A stretch of 64,000 nucleotides of DNA from Mogibacterium sp. (GTDB taxonomy: Bacteria > Bacillota > Clostridia > Peptostreptococcales > Anaerovoracaceae), in the NCBI GenBank assembly GCA_017404265.1, contig JAFRCS010000015.1, positions 124,001 to 188,000 of the forward strand, read 5' to 3'. Shown piece by piece: positions 36,380 through 45,396 of the stretch. The position numbers and the translations under genes are program-made. A model generated the notes under the pieces. The model was not told the DNA's origin and searched no databases. It saw nothing but the letters and a program-made list of their open reading frames with translations. The stretch's first letter is position 1; each line of letters starts with the position of its first letter.

Positions 36380-37753
36380 ATGGATAAAAAGAAAATATAT
36401 GATATAGTCGACAGCCTGAACCCGGGTCTTGAAGAAGCCTGCAGGTATATCTGGCAGAATCCGGAGCTTGGCGGAAGCGAAGAAAAAGCAAGCGCTTACT
36501 TCCGCGATATGCTCGGCAAAGCCGGGTTTGAGATCCACGAGATCGACGGCATGCCTAACGCGTTCTATGCTGAATATGGCAGCGGCAAGCCGGTGATAGC
36601 CATACTCGGCGAGTACGATGCTCTGCCGGGCCTGTCACAGAAGGCGGAAGCGGCCAAATGCGCTGTCACGGAGGGCGCTCCGGGACACGGCTGCGGTCAC
36701 AATCTTCTGGGATCGGGTGCTGCGACAGCGGCTGTCGCTCTTAAAGAAGTCCTTGATAAAGACGGGCTCACAGGGACCATAAGGTTCTATGGCTGTCCTG
36801 AAGAGGAGCTCCTGATAAAGGGCAAGGTCAAGATGGTCTACTATCATCTCTTCGATGACGTCGATTTCGCGCTCACCTGGCATCCTATGTGCCACACGCT
36901 GGTATGGGACGGCGCAGCTCTCGCGAACATGTCTGCCAGGTTCTATTTCACGGGCATTTCGTCGCATGCCGGTGCGGCGCCTGAAAAAGGCCGCAGCGCT
37001 CTGGACGCGGTGGAGCTGATGAACGTTGGAGTCAATTACCTGCGCGAACACGTGATAGACAAAGCGCGCATACACTACACCACCAACAGCGGCGGACTCC
37101 CTCCGAACATTGTCCCGCCTAAGGCGGACAGCTGGTACTTTGTCCGCGCGCCTCACATGAGCGACATAAGGGAGATCATCGAAAGGATCAAGAAAATCGC
37201 CGAGGGAGCCGCGCTTATGACGGAGACTCAGGTCGAGTCGGTGATCGAAGGCGGCTGCTGCGAGATCCGCGCGAACCACGCGCTCTCAGATCTCGTTCAG
37301 GAGAACCTGGAAGCCTGCCCTCTGCCTGAATACACTGCTGAGGAGCTTGAATTTGCACGGGCCCTGCAAAAGGAGTGCAACCCGGCGGTCGTTGCCAGAG
37401 ACACTGCACTCTTTGAAGCGTACGATTCCCCGATGATGCAGAAAGTAGGCAGACGCGACCTTCATCTGGCTGCTCCTCTGACAGCGTCGACTGACGGCGG
37501 AGATGTCAGCTTCGTAGTGCCGATGCATATGTTTGCCGTAGCCTGCTGGCCGGTCGGAGTTGCTCCGCATACATGGCAGGCAGCCGCGGCGAATGGTACG
37601 ACTCTTGCCGAAAAAGGCGCACTGTACGCTGCAAAGGTGTTGGCATGCACGGCCTATGATCTGCTTACTAAACCGGACAGAGCCACGGCCATCACAAAAG
37701 AGTTCGAGGCAACAAAGGATCCTGACTACAAGCCTATGCCACAGCTGGACTAA
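36380..37753 (+). CDS. M20 family amidohydrolase, AbgB-like
   Basis: A 457-residue enzyme of the aminobenzoyl-glutamate hydrolase subunit B type. Motifs: LGEYDALPGLSQKAE near residue 78, HGCGHNLLGSGAATAAVALK near 103 with metal ligands, PEEELLIKGKVKM near 140 with the catalytic glutamate, and GISSHAGAAPEKGRSALDAV. The ATG at 36380 follows AGAGG with a 6-base gap. It differs clearly from the first M20 gene of the operon, so the operon probably handles two related amide substrates or two steps of one pathway. No abgA partner is visible. Confidence 0.85.
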   Translation: MDKKKIYDIVDSLNPGLEEACRYIWQNPELGGSEEKASAYFRDMLGKAGFEIHEIDGMPNAFYAEYGSGKPVIAILGEYDALPGLSQKAEAAKCAVTEGAPGHGCGHNLLGSGAATAAVALKEVLDKDGLTGTIRFYGCPEEELLIKGKVKMVYYHLFDDVDFALTWHPMCHTLVWDGAALANMSARFYFTGISSHAGAAPEKGRSALDAVELMNVGVNYLREHVIDKARIHYTTNSGGLPPNIVPPKADSWYFVRAPHMSDIREIIERIKKIAEGAALMTETQVESVIEGGCCEIRANHALSDLVQENLEACPLPEYTAEELEFARALQKECNPAVVARDTALFEAYDSPMMQKVGRRDLHLAAPLTASTDGGDVSFVVPMHMFAVACWPVGVAPHTWQAAAANGTTLAEKGALYAAKVLACTAYDLLTKPDRATAITKEFEATKDPDYKPMPQLD

Positions 37754-37776
37754 AAAAGGGATCTGCACATGACAAG

Positions 37777-37815
37777 AAAAAGGAGCCGGCCTGCTTATGG
37801 CGACCGGCTCCTTTT
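37777..37815. terminator. Bidirectional terminator ending the M20 operon and the redox/cofactor run
   Basis: A 12-bp stem (AAAAGGAGCCGG at 37778-37789 with CCGGCTCCTTTT at 37804-37815) with A's before and T's after, between convergent genes. Confidence 0.88.
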
Positions 37816-37861
37816 GGTTGCGAACTCTTTATTATGCTGTGTTCTCTTTTCAGGGGTATTC

Positions 37862-39073
37862 CTACTTTGGTGTGTACTCCGCAGGCACTTCTATCACCAT
37901 ATCGGATGTAGGGAATGATGCACACGGGTGTATGTAATCCCATTTGACATCCGCCCATCTCCTGTTCTCGTTCTCAGGCGCGGCAAAGTATGTGCCCGAG
38001 AGCACCTTGGAACGGCACCATCCGCACTCGCCGCTCCTGCAGCGCGAAGGCGCGGTTATTCCCGCTCTCTCTATCGCTACCAGGATAGGCTCCTCAGCGG
38101 CCGCCTTGATCTTATACTCCTCGGCGCCCTGCTTCACGGTGATATTGAACTCCTTGCCCTTTGCTTCCGCAGGGAAACCCTCCGCATCGGCTATCTTCTT
38201 TGTGACGCCGAGCATCTCGCAGCGGATGTTCTTCTTTGGAAGGCCGAGCTTGTCGAGTTCACCCTTCAGGAAACGGTACATCGCTTCCGGGCCGCATACG
38301 AACACGCTGTAAGGCTCCTTGGCATATTTCTTTATCAGGTCTGCCGTAATGAAACCATGTTCGAATCCCTCTGCCTCTTCATCGGAAAGCACATGCACCA
38401 CATGCACTTTATCACATTTCAAGGCAATCCAATCGAGCTCATTCCTGAACAGAATCTGCTCTCTGGTCCTGCTTCCGAAGAGTATCGTAAGATCGAAATC
38501 TTCTGTACCTTCAGCAATAGCCTGAGCCATCGAAAGGAACGGCGTGATACCGCTGCCGCCGGCCAGAGCAACTATGTGCTTAGGATCGCGGAGCTCTTCA
38601 TAGTAGAAGTTGCCCTGAGGTCCTGACGAAAGGACTTCGTCGCCTTCCTTGAATTCGTCCAGCATGTATCCTGCCGCGAATCCGTCCGGATTGCTGCGGA
38701 CTGTTACGGATACGACTCCATTGAGCGCGTCCTTTGGTGATGAACTGATAGAATACGGTCTTGATACAGCACTTTCACCTATCTTCAGCTTCAGGGACAG
38801 ATACTGACCTGCGCGGAAAAATGCCACAGGGCCTCCGTCCTTTGACCGCATCAGGAAAGTCTTCGATCCGGCTCCCTTGTGCTCTATCACCTTGTCGATG
38901 ACAAGCTCCTGATAGTCCGGATGCAGAGCCTTTGCATTGTTATTGATAGCGTAATCTGCCGTGATCTCGAGGGCAGGTGCCGCCTGGATGGCTTTCTCAC
39001 GCACCTTGGCCATGTTCTTGAACTTGAGCATGTCGAGAGCGCCTATAAGTCCGATCTTTACATTCACTGCCAT
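37862..39073 (-). CDS. FAD/NAD(P) ferredoxin-reductase-like protein with C-terminal 2Fe-2S domain
   Basis: A 403-residue electron-transfer protein in three parts after a 40-residue leader: an FAD domain (SRPYSISSSP, about residue 110), a pyridine-nucleotide domain (ALAGGSGITPFLSMAQ and FVCGPEAMYRFL) and a plant-type ferredoxin domain with CRSGECGWC and a fourth cysteine in HPCASF. It resembles phthalate-dioxygenase-reductase-like proteins. GGAGG sets the start at 39073, four bases after the stop of the flavoprotein upstream. It is the last gene of the cofactor run and could pass electrons between NAD(P)H and its flavoprotein neighbour; the partner is not shown. Confidence 0.85.
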   Translation of the reverse strand: MAVNVKIGLIGALDMLKFKNMAKVREKAIQAAPALEITADYAINNNAKALHPDYQELVIDKVIEHKGAGSKTFLMRSKDGGPVAFFRAGQYLSLKLKIGESAVSRPYSISSSPKDALNGVVSVTVRSNPDGFAAGYMLDEFKEGDEVLSSGPQGNFYYEELRDPKHIVALAGGSGITPFLSMAQAIAEGTEDFDLTILFGSRTREQILFRNELDWIALKCDKVHVVHVLSDEEAEGFEHGFITADLIKKYAKEPYSVFVCGPEAMYRFLKGELDKLGLPKKNIRCEMLGVTKKIADAEGFPAEAKGKEFNITVKQGAEEYKIKAAAEEPILVAIERAGITAPSRCRSGECGWCRSKVLSGTYFAAPENENRRWADVKWDYIHPCASFPTSDMVIEVPAEYTPK

Positions 39074-39077
39074 GGCT

Positions 39078-40619
39078 CTACCTCCCTTCATCCTTCAGAT
39101 CCTTGAGTGCAAGGCGCGCCATCAGTCTGCCGCATACATACGCGGAGCTGTAGCCGTCGCCCCTCGGGCCTGCTGCTCCGATAGGTCTGAGACCCTTGAT
39201 CGGATAGTCGGATCCGAGCATCATCATCCTTGCCATCATGGCGTCCCATCCGGCTGTCTCATAGCCATAGACGGAGCCTTCCGGCGTTCCGAGATATCTC
39301 GCGAATGTCCAAGGCGAGGCCACGCAGATCTCCTCGATGTAAGGCTCGATGTCGATGCCCGCACGGTCCTTCAGAGTTTTGATGAACTTCTTCGCGTATT
39401 TGTTCTTGTATGCCACATAGTCCTCAGCCGCGAGATCGCCCCACTCGTCCGCGTTGCCCATCGATGTGAAGAATCCCACCGACGTACCCTCAGGTGAAGC
39501 GTCAGGATTCACGATGTTCTGGCAGAGGAAGATGGTGAAGTTGTTGCTATCATATCCGCCCAGGATGTTTTTGTATTCCTTCACGGAATCCGCAGTGTCA
39601 GCGAAGAATATGCAGTAGTCTTTGATGCCGAGCTCCTCGGCTGACTTATTGAGTCCAACGTATACGGTGTACATCCTTGCGCTGTAGTTGTGGTTCCTGG
39701 CTGCCGAGAGCTTCTTCTCACGCTCAGGGATCAGCTCTTTAGGCATCATCTTCGCGTAGATGATATCCGGGTTGATGTTTGCCAGAGCATAGTCGCAGGC
39801 GACGTCGCCGTTCGTAGTGCGAACTCCGCAAAGCCTGTCTCCGTCAAAGAGGAACTCCTCTGCCCTGCAGTTGAACCAGATTTCCCCGCCCAGCTCACGC
39901 AGTCTCTCCACCATCGCGGTGCTTATCTCGTGAGATGTATGCGCAGGGATGTAGGCTGACCTTGAGATGTACTTCATCGACATGTTGCAGTAATGGATGA
40001 AGGCCATGCGGTCCATGTCTATCCCCAGATAGCCCCAATATGTCGACAGGATGTCGCGGCACTTCTGCGGCAGCCCTATCGCCTTCCACACCTTGCTGAC
40101 AGGGTATGCGCCCGTTCTCAGCAGGTTAGGATACTTTTCTTTCAGCACTTTCGAGTCCGCATGACCGTTCGAACCGCTTATATAAGCTGTGCCGGCCATG
40201 ATCTCGTTAAGCAGTTCGAAGTACTCTTCCATCTTTTCGCGCGAGCCCGGTACGTAGTACTCCATCTTGTCGATGAAGGCCTCGTTACCGAAAGGCATGC
40301 TGACGTCCATAGGGCTTCCGTCTGAATACTTGCTGATGATACGGAAGCAGTCAGGGACCTCGCTCCAGTCCACCTTGACGCCGTAATCATTCATCATCTG
40401 ACGTATCTCTCCCGGATCGTCCGCGCTGCCAATATCACAGAGCTCGTGCAGCGAAGGTTCGAATTCGAATCTGCCCCTTCTGAAACTCGTCGCGCAGCCG
40501 CCCGGCAGATTGTGCTGTTCTATGAGCAGGACCTTTTTACCCTCGCACGCGCAGTGCAGAGCTGCCGAAAGGCCTGCATTACCGGCGCCGACAACGACGA
40601 TGTCATAACGTTTATCCAA
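39078..40619 (-). CDS. CrtI/phytoene-desaturase-like FAD oxidoreductase
   Basis: About 513 residues. It starts with an FAD-binding Rossmann motif (YDIVVVGAGNAGLSAALH, then the acidic LLIEQHNLPGGCATSF) and ends with the family's closing segment (GLRPIGAAGPRGDGYSSAYV). This is the carotenoid-desaturase/RetSat-like superfamily, whose members oxidise, reduce or isomerise hydrophobic alkenes. I prefer the TTG at 40619, because AAAGGAGG lies eight bases upstream, while the GTG at 40628 abuts the ribosome site. No carotenoid genes are nearby, so the substrate is unknown. Neighbouring ferredoxin reductase is a plausible electron partner. Confidence 0.8.
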   Translation of the reverse strand: MDKRYDIVVVGAGNAGLSAALHCACEGKKVLLIEQHNLPGGCATSFRRGRFEFEPSLHELCDIGSADDPGEIRQMMNDYGVKVDWSEVPDCFRIISKYSDGSPMDVSMPFGNEAFIDKMEYYVPGSREKMEEYFELLNEIMAGTAYISGSNGHADSKVLKEKYPNLLRTGAYPVSKVWKAIGLPQKCRDILSTYWGYLGIDMDRMAFIHYCNMSMKYISRSAYIPAHTSHEISTAMVERLRELGGEIWFNCRAEEFLFDGDRLCGVRTTNGDVACDYALANINPDIIYAKMMPKELIPEREKKLSAARNHNYSARMYTVYVGLNKSAEELGIKDYCIFFADTADSVKEYKNILGGYDSNNFTIFLCQNIVNPDASPEGTSVGFFTSMGNADEWGDLAAEDYVAYKNKYAKKFIKTLKDRAGIDIEPYIEEICVASPWTFARYLGTPEGSVYGYETAGWDAMMARMMMLGSDYPIKGLRPIGAAGPRGDGYSSAYVCGRLMARLALKDLKDEGR

Positions 40620-40633
40620 GCAATACACCTCCT

Positions 40634-41650
40634 TTATTCATAAAACTCTTTGAAATACTGTATGTTGGCGAGCATCGGCTTGATTTCTCCGGCCTGCTCT
40701 TTTTTTATCACCTCAACGATCTTGTCGTTCACAGGAGTAGGAACTCCGTACTTTTTGCCCCACTCGCAGACGACTCCGTTGATGGCGTCGACCTCGCAAG
40801 GCTTTCCCTTCTGGAGATCCTGAAGCATCGAAGGAACAATGCCGAAGTGCTTCTTCATGGCGATAGGCACCAGCAGTTCCGCGACCTTCTGTTTAGCTTT
40901 ATTTGTGTAATAGAAGAGTTTGGTGATGTCCTTGCCCTGCACCGGGGCGAACTCCACTCCGCCGGCATGAGCGACATCGATGCATTCCTTCATGCACTTA
41001 ACGGCCACTTTGCGCGCAGGCTTCCAGCCGGCTACATCACCGAATGTTCCGCCTATGACAGTTCCGAGTCCTGAATATGTCGCGTTGATCAGAAGTTTGG
41101 ACCAGCGCGCGCCCAGGAGGTTGTCCTCGATGTCCACAGGGCACATATGCTCAAGCACGCCCTTAACCTTGCTCAGGCTCTCATCGGATATTCCTTCCAT
41201 GCCGCCCATATGGAACGACAGGCTGTCAGGATCGCTGGTAAGTTCACAGTTGCCAGGCTCTGTCATCGTGGCTCCCCACTCGACCGTACATCCTATGGTC
41301 CTGTCCGCGCCCACTATCTCGGCTATTCCCGGTTCAGGTATGCCGTTCTGCAGCGTGACTATGACTCCGTCATCAGCCAGCTTAGGCTTCAGCATCGATA
41401 CGACCTCAGGATTATGCAGCTGCTTTGTCATCAGGAAAATGATGTCATACGGTCCCTGCATCTGATCCGGAAGGATGGCGTTTACCGGTGTCGTAAAATC
41501 CACCGTTCCGCCTATATGAGCTCCGTTCTTCTGCAAGGCTTCAACATGCTTTACATTTCGGTTCACCAGCTCTATCGGAAAACCGTTCTGTGTGAGATAA
41601 GCTCCGAGTATCGTGCCTAAGGAACCCGCTCCGTAGATTGCGCATTTCAT
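40634..41650 (-). CDS. Ketopantoate reductase family protein
   Basis: A 338-residue NADPH-dependent 2-oxoacid reductase family member. It has the nucleotide-binding GAGSLGTILGAYLTQNG at the start, LMTKQLHNPEV and LQNGIPEP in the Rossmann domain, and the helical C-terminal domain with GARWSKLLINATYSGLGTVI. PanE reduces ketopantoate in coenzyme A synthesis, but many homologues act on other 2-oxo acids. Its place between MoeA and the CrtI-like flavoprotein, away from other pan genes, suggests a different role. Ribosome site AGGAGG. Confidence 0.8.
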   Translation of the reverse strand: MKCAIYGAGSLGTILGAYLTQNGFPIELVNRNVKHVEALQKNGAHIGGTVDFTTPVNAILPDQMQGPYDIIFLMTKQLHNPEVVSMLKPKLADDGVIVTLQNGIPEPGIAEIVGADRTIGCTVEWGATMTEPGNCELTSDPDSLSFHMGGMEGISDESLSKVKGVLEHMCPVDIEDNLLGARWSKLLINATYSGLGTVIGGTFGDVAGWKPARKVAVKCMKECIDVAHAGGVEFAPVQGKDITKLFYYTNKAKQKVAELLVPIAMKKHFGIVPSMLQDLQKGKPCEVDAINGVVCEWGKKYGVPTPVNDKIVEVIKKEQAGEIKPMLANIQYFKEFYE

Positions 41651-41654
41651 TTTT

Positions 41655-43562
41655 TCAGCCTCCTATCTTTATTATGTCCCCTAAACCTTCGAATGAATAA
41701 CCTCCCAGTTCGTTCAGTTTGTCTTTGAATCCGTCGCTCTCCAGCAGTCTCAGAAAGCACTGCATCTCAGGCATCCTGATGGTCTCCGGTCTCATGGCAA
41801 AGTCATATTCTTCATCACCTACCGGTATGAAATCGAGTCCCATCGCATGAGCAGCCGAGTATACACCCATGCCGCAGTCAGCATCGCCGCTCGCAACCTG
41901 AGCGGCGACCGCCATATGTGTCGACGCTTCAGCATCATAGCCGACCACATCTTCCGGAGATATGCCGGCCAGCTTCAGCTTATAGTCCAGAAGCACTCTG
42001 GTACCTGCTCCCCGCTGTCTGTTGACGAACCTTACCCTTGTCAGGTCCTCGACTCCATGGATGCCAAGCGGATTCCCCGGCGCGACCATCAGTCCTTGTA
42101 TTCTCCTCACTCCCTTTACCAATAACATTTCTTGGTTAGGAAACAGCGACTTTATGTATGACTCGTTGTATACTCCCGTTTCCTCATTCAGAAGATGTGT
42201 CGGGGTTATATGAGCTTCGCCTCTCTGAAGTGCCATGAGGCCTCCAAGGCTTCCAATATGCGTGCTTGAGAGCCTTATGCCCTCGCTTTCTCCAGACATC
42301 ATATCGGATATGACATCGAGAAGAAGATCATGGCTTCCGGTGCATACGATGGTACTGTCTATGTCTTCAGCGGATCTGAAGAGAGTTACGTCTACGGTCT
42401 GGCCCGCTTCATATCCTTCGTTCTCCTGAGGTATTATGCAGAAACCATCGGCTCTCACAAGGCTCATGGCAGCTCCGGCTCCCCTCGCGAGCGGAGCGCA
42501 TACATATCTTCCTCCTACCTTGCCCACCCTGACTCTCACGTACTCTCTGTGCTTGAGAGACGATACCAGTCTTCTGGAAAGTACGGCTTTTATACTGCTG
42601 CCCGCGGGTTCTTTCATTCCGGTGAGCTTTCTGAGCAGCGGATAAACAAAGTTCTCTACCGCAAGGTAAGCGGAAACCGGATATCCCGGTATGCCTACCA
42701 CAGGCTTGCCGCAAGCCCTGCCGAGTATGACCGGCTTGCCCGGCTTCATGGCGACTCCGTGTATGAACACCTCGCCTATATCACGGAGTATATGCACCGT
42801 ATAGTCCTCGGTGCCTGCGCTTGAGCCGGCATTCACTATGACGATATCATTATCCCCAAGCGCCTCAAGGATCTTTGCCTTGATGGCTTCATAATCGTCG
42901 GGGACTATGCCGTATCTCTCCGGGATGCCTCCGTTCTCTCTTATCATTGCCTCAAACATTCTGGAGTTGGATTCTATTATGTCCCCTTCTTCAGGATCCT
43001 CGTAAGGCTCTACTATCTCCGTGCCTGTCGGTATGATTCCGACCTTAGGCTGAGCGAATACGGATATCTCCGTCACGCCCCCGGAGAGAAGCACGCCTAT
43101 GTCTATAGGCCTTATGACATGGCATCTGGTGAGTATCATCTCTCCCGCGACTATATCTTCTCCCACAGGTCTCACATGCTGCCATGCGGGAACGGATGAA
43201 CGTATAATGACTCCTCCATCCGTTTCCTGTATGTCCTCTGCCATGATGACCGAGTCGTACGGCTTTCTTACAGGATCTCCCGTATCTACTATCACATAAT
43301 CCTCAGCGGCTTTCAGCGTCAAAGGACGGGCCTCGGATGCTTGCGCAGTACGCGAAGAAATTACCGCTATGCCGTCCATGGCAGCGGAGTTATACAGCGG
43401 AGAAGAATAGCGCGCAAAGACCGCTTCGGCTGTCACGCGCCCAAGCGCGTCGATCACCCTGACCGTCTCAGCGCGGGGTTCAAGGACATCGCCCAATACC
43501 TCCATATATTTCTCCCTCGCCTCTTCAACGGGTGTCGTTTTCAGATAAAGGTTTCTTTTCAA
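41655..43562 (-). CDS. moeA: MoeA-type molybdenum/tungsten insertase with C-terminal periplasmic-binding-like domain
   Basis: A 635-residue two-part protein. Residues 1 to about 400 are MoeA (YNSAAMDGIAV, VDTGDPV, IIESNSRMF, VNAGSSAGTEDYT, GRACGKPVVGIPGYPVSAYL). The rest (about 405-635) is a type II periplasmic-binding fold without a signal peptide (IVCTGSHDLLLDVISDMM, FVNRQRGAGTRVLLDY, DADCGMGVYSAAHAMGL), related to the molybdate/tungstate-binding COG1910 domain. The tail may bind the oxyanion or a regulator ligand and deliver it to insertion. The start is TTG with AAGGAGC upstream. A second MoeA precedes it. Confidence 0.9.
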   Translation of the reverse strand: MKRNLYLKTTPVEEAREKYMEVLGDVLEPRAETVRVIDALGRVTAEAVFARYSSPLYNSAAMDGIAVISSRTAQASEARPLTLKAAEDYVIVDTGDPVRKPYDSVIMAEDIQETDGGVIIRSSVPAWQHVRPVGEDIVAGEMILTRCHVIRPIDIGVLLSGGVTEISVFAQPKVGIIPTGTEIVEPYEDPEEGDIIESNSRMFEAMIRENGGIPERYGIVPDDYEAIKAKILEALGDNDIVIVNAGSSAGTEDYTVHILRDIGEVFIHGVAMKPGKPVILGRACGKPVVGIPGYPVSAYLAVENFVYPLLRKLTGMKEPAGSSIKAVLSRRLVSSLKHREYVRVRVGKVGGRYVCAPLARGAGAAMSLVRADGFCIIPQENEGYEAGQTVDVTLFRSAEDIDSTIVCTGSHDLLLDVISDMMSGESEGIRLSSTHIGSLGGLMALQRGEAHITPTHLLNEETGVYNESYIKSLFPNQEMLLVKGVRRIQGLMVAPGNPLGIHGVEDLTRVRFVNRQRGAGTRVLLDYKLKLAGISPEDVVGYDAEASTHMAVAAQVASGDADCGMGVYSAAHAMGLDFIPVGDEEYDFAMRPETIRMPEMQCFLRLLESDGFKDKLNELGGYSFEGLGDIIKIGG

Positions 43563-43573
43563 TTACTGCTCCT

Positions 43574-44797
43574 TTATTCCCACAGGAAGACATCGACCGT
43601 TTCTCCTGCTCTGATACCTTCCTGGTTCTCGCTCATTATAAAATATCCGTCAGCTGCGCTCATAGGTGATATCATGCCTGATCTTGCAAAAACAGGTTCT
43701 GCTTTATCACCTCTAAGTTTTACAAGCTGAAAGGTCTTTCTGCCCGGAGCTGAAGGTGTGTTTGAGGTGATTCTTGCTTTTACGGTGCGCATAGGCTCGC
43801 GTCCGGTCATGCAGCGCCAGAAACTTATGAACAATTGCTCATAAACCATCAGAGCCGCTGCCGGATGTCCCGGAAGTCCTATGAACAGTGTCTTACTTGC
43901 CATGTCATATCCCGTGATGGTCGGCTTGCCGGGTTTGGCCGCTATGCCGTGTGTAAGCACTCCGCAGTCAGCGGCTTTAGCGATCAGTACGGCTGTCATA
44001 TCCTTCTTGCCCTGAGAGCTTCCGCCGGATATGACTACCAGATCGCTGTCATTCTTAGCGGTCTCAAGAGATTCCGATATAGCTTCGATGTCATCCTTTA
44101 CGGAAAGAGTTCTCATCACGGTGAACCCTTCTGCCGCGCTCCTCGCGGATATCGTGAATGAGTTGACATCTCTTATCTGCCCCGGGCCCGGAAGATCTTC
44201 AGGACTTACCAGCTCATCGCCTGTTGAGATAATTGTGACACGCCACGGCACGAATACAGGCACTGTAGTGATGCCTGCGGCCGCAAGCACTCCAATGTCC
44301 TGCGGGCGCAGTTTCCTGCCCTTGGAGAGCAAAATTCCGCCTTCTGAGACATCTTCACCTACCTGCACCACATTCTCTCCCGGCGATGCGGATTTTGAAA
44401 CCGCAAGCATGTCATCTCCGAACGGCTCACAGTACTCCACCATGACTACCGCGTCCGCTCCTTCAGGCACTTCACCTCCCGTAGGTACATAGACGCAGCA
44501 GCCGGATCCCACCGAAAGCATTGAGGAATCTGTGCCGAGCTGCACCTCTCCCGTCACTTTCAGCGTAGTCGGGATCATGTCTCCCGCCGCTCCCAGGTCT
44601 TTGCTTCTGACGGCATAGCCGTCCATTATCGACCTTCTGTACGGAGGGATGTTTTCTTTTGAAAATATGTCAAAAGCAAGGACGCGCCCGGCCGCTTCGG
44701 ACAATCCCACCGTTTCCGTTCCGGGCATTATGCCTTCGCAGCATGCCGCCAGCTTGCTCCTTGCTTCTTTTATCGTATCTACTTTGAGAAGATCCAT
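43574..44797 (-). CDS. moeA: MoeA-type molybdenum/tungsten insertase
   Basis: A 407-residue MoeA. It inserts the metal into adenylated molybdopterin. Landmarks: YRRSIMDGYAVRSKDLG near residue 58, DVNSFTISARS, VISGGSSQGKKDMT near 255 and GLPGHPAAALMVYEQLF near 320. Its ATG shares one base with the tungstate ATPase stop (TGATG), showing tight coupling to the importer. With the longer MoeA downstream there are two insertases; in other organisms paired MoeA proteins may specialise for Mo and W, and this pair sits in a tungsten context. Confidence 0.92.
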   Translation of the reverse strand: MDLLKVDTIKEARSKLAACCEGIMPGTETVGLSEAAGRVLAFDIFSKENIPPYRRSIMDGYAVRSKDLGAAGDMIPTTLKVTGEVQLGTDSSMLSVGSGCCVYVPTGGEVPEGADAVVMVEYCEPFGDDMLAVSKSASPGENVVQVGEDVSEGGILLSKGRKLRPQDIGVLAAAGITTVPVFVPWRVTIISTGDELVSPEDLPGPGQIRDVNSFTISARSAAEGFTVMRTLSVKDDIEAISESLETAKNDSDLVVISGGSSQGKKDMTAVLIAKAADCGVLTHGIAAKPGKPTITGYDMASKTLFIGLPGHPAAALMVYEQLFISFWRCMTGREPMRTVKARITSNTPSAPGRKTFQLVKLRGDKAEPVFARSGMISPMSAADGYFIMSENQEGIRAGETVDVFLWE

Positions 44798-45396
44798 CAG
44801 ACGATCCTCCCTTTATCCATGTGATGTACTTTGTCGAACAGCTCGTTCATAGCATCCCATTGATGGCTGACTATAAGCCATGTGGATCCGTCCTCATCAT
44901 GCCGTTCGCGTATGATCTCTTTAAAAAGTTCTTCGCTGTCCTGATCAAGATTTGACATCGTCTCGTCCATGAGTATCATCTTCGGGCGGAACACTACCGC
45001 TCTTAGGAACGACAGCTTCTGTCTCTCGCCGCTCGAGAGGCTGCCCGCGTACTGATCCTTTATCTGCAGGAGTCCGGTGCGCTCCATGAGACAGTCGATC
45101 TCACTTTGATCGATCTTCATGCCCCTTATCTTCAGCGGATAGACTATGTTGTCATAGACGTTCGCATGCATCAGATACGGCCTCTGGCTCATCATCGTGA
45201 TATCCGAAGGCTTCAGCCCCTCATAATCGATATGTCCAGAGTCAGGTCCGGTGATGCCCATAATAAGCTTGAGCAGCGTTGTCTTGCCACAGCCGTTTGG
45301 TCCGACAAGCCCGTGGATGAGTCCGCTCTCTATCTTCAGGTCTTTTATGTACAGATCCGTTTTCCCTATCTTTTTTCGAAGCTCAGTAATTCTCAT
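44797..45396 (-). CDS. tupC: Tungstate ABC transporter, ATP-binding protein
   Basis: About 199 residues: Walker A GPNGCGKTT near residue 32, signature SLSSGERQKLSFLRAV and Walker B MILMDETMSNLD, then the switch histidine in LIVSHQWDAM. The length matches TupC-like ATPases, which lack the extra regulatory domain of ModC. Start at 45396 because AAAGGAGC lies upstream; the longer in-frame reading would lie deep inside the permease gene. It overlaps tupB by 14 bp and drives tungstate import. Confidence 0.88.
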   Translation of the reverse strand: MRITELRKKIGKTDLYIKDLKIESGLIHGLVGPNGCGKTTLLKLIMGITGPDSGHIDYEGLKPSDITMMSQRPYLMHANVYDNIVYPLKIRGMKIDQSEIDCLMERTGLLQIKDQYAGSLSSGERQKLSFLRAVVFRPKMILMDETMSNLDQDSEELFKEIIRERHDEDGSTWLIVSHQWDAMNELFDKVHHMDKGRIV

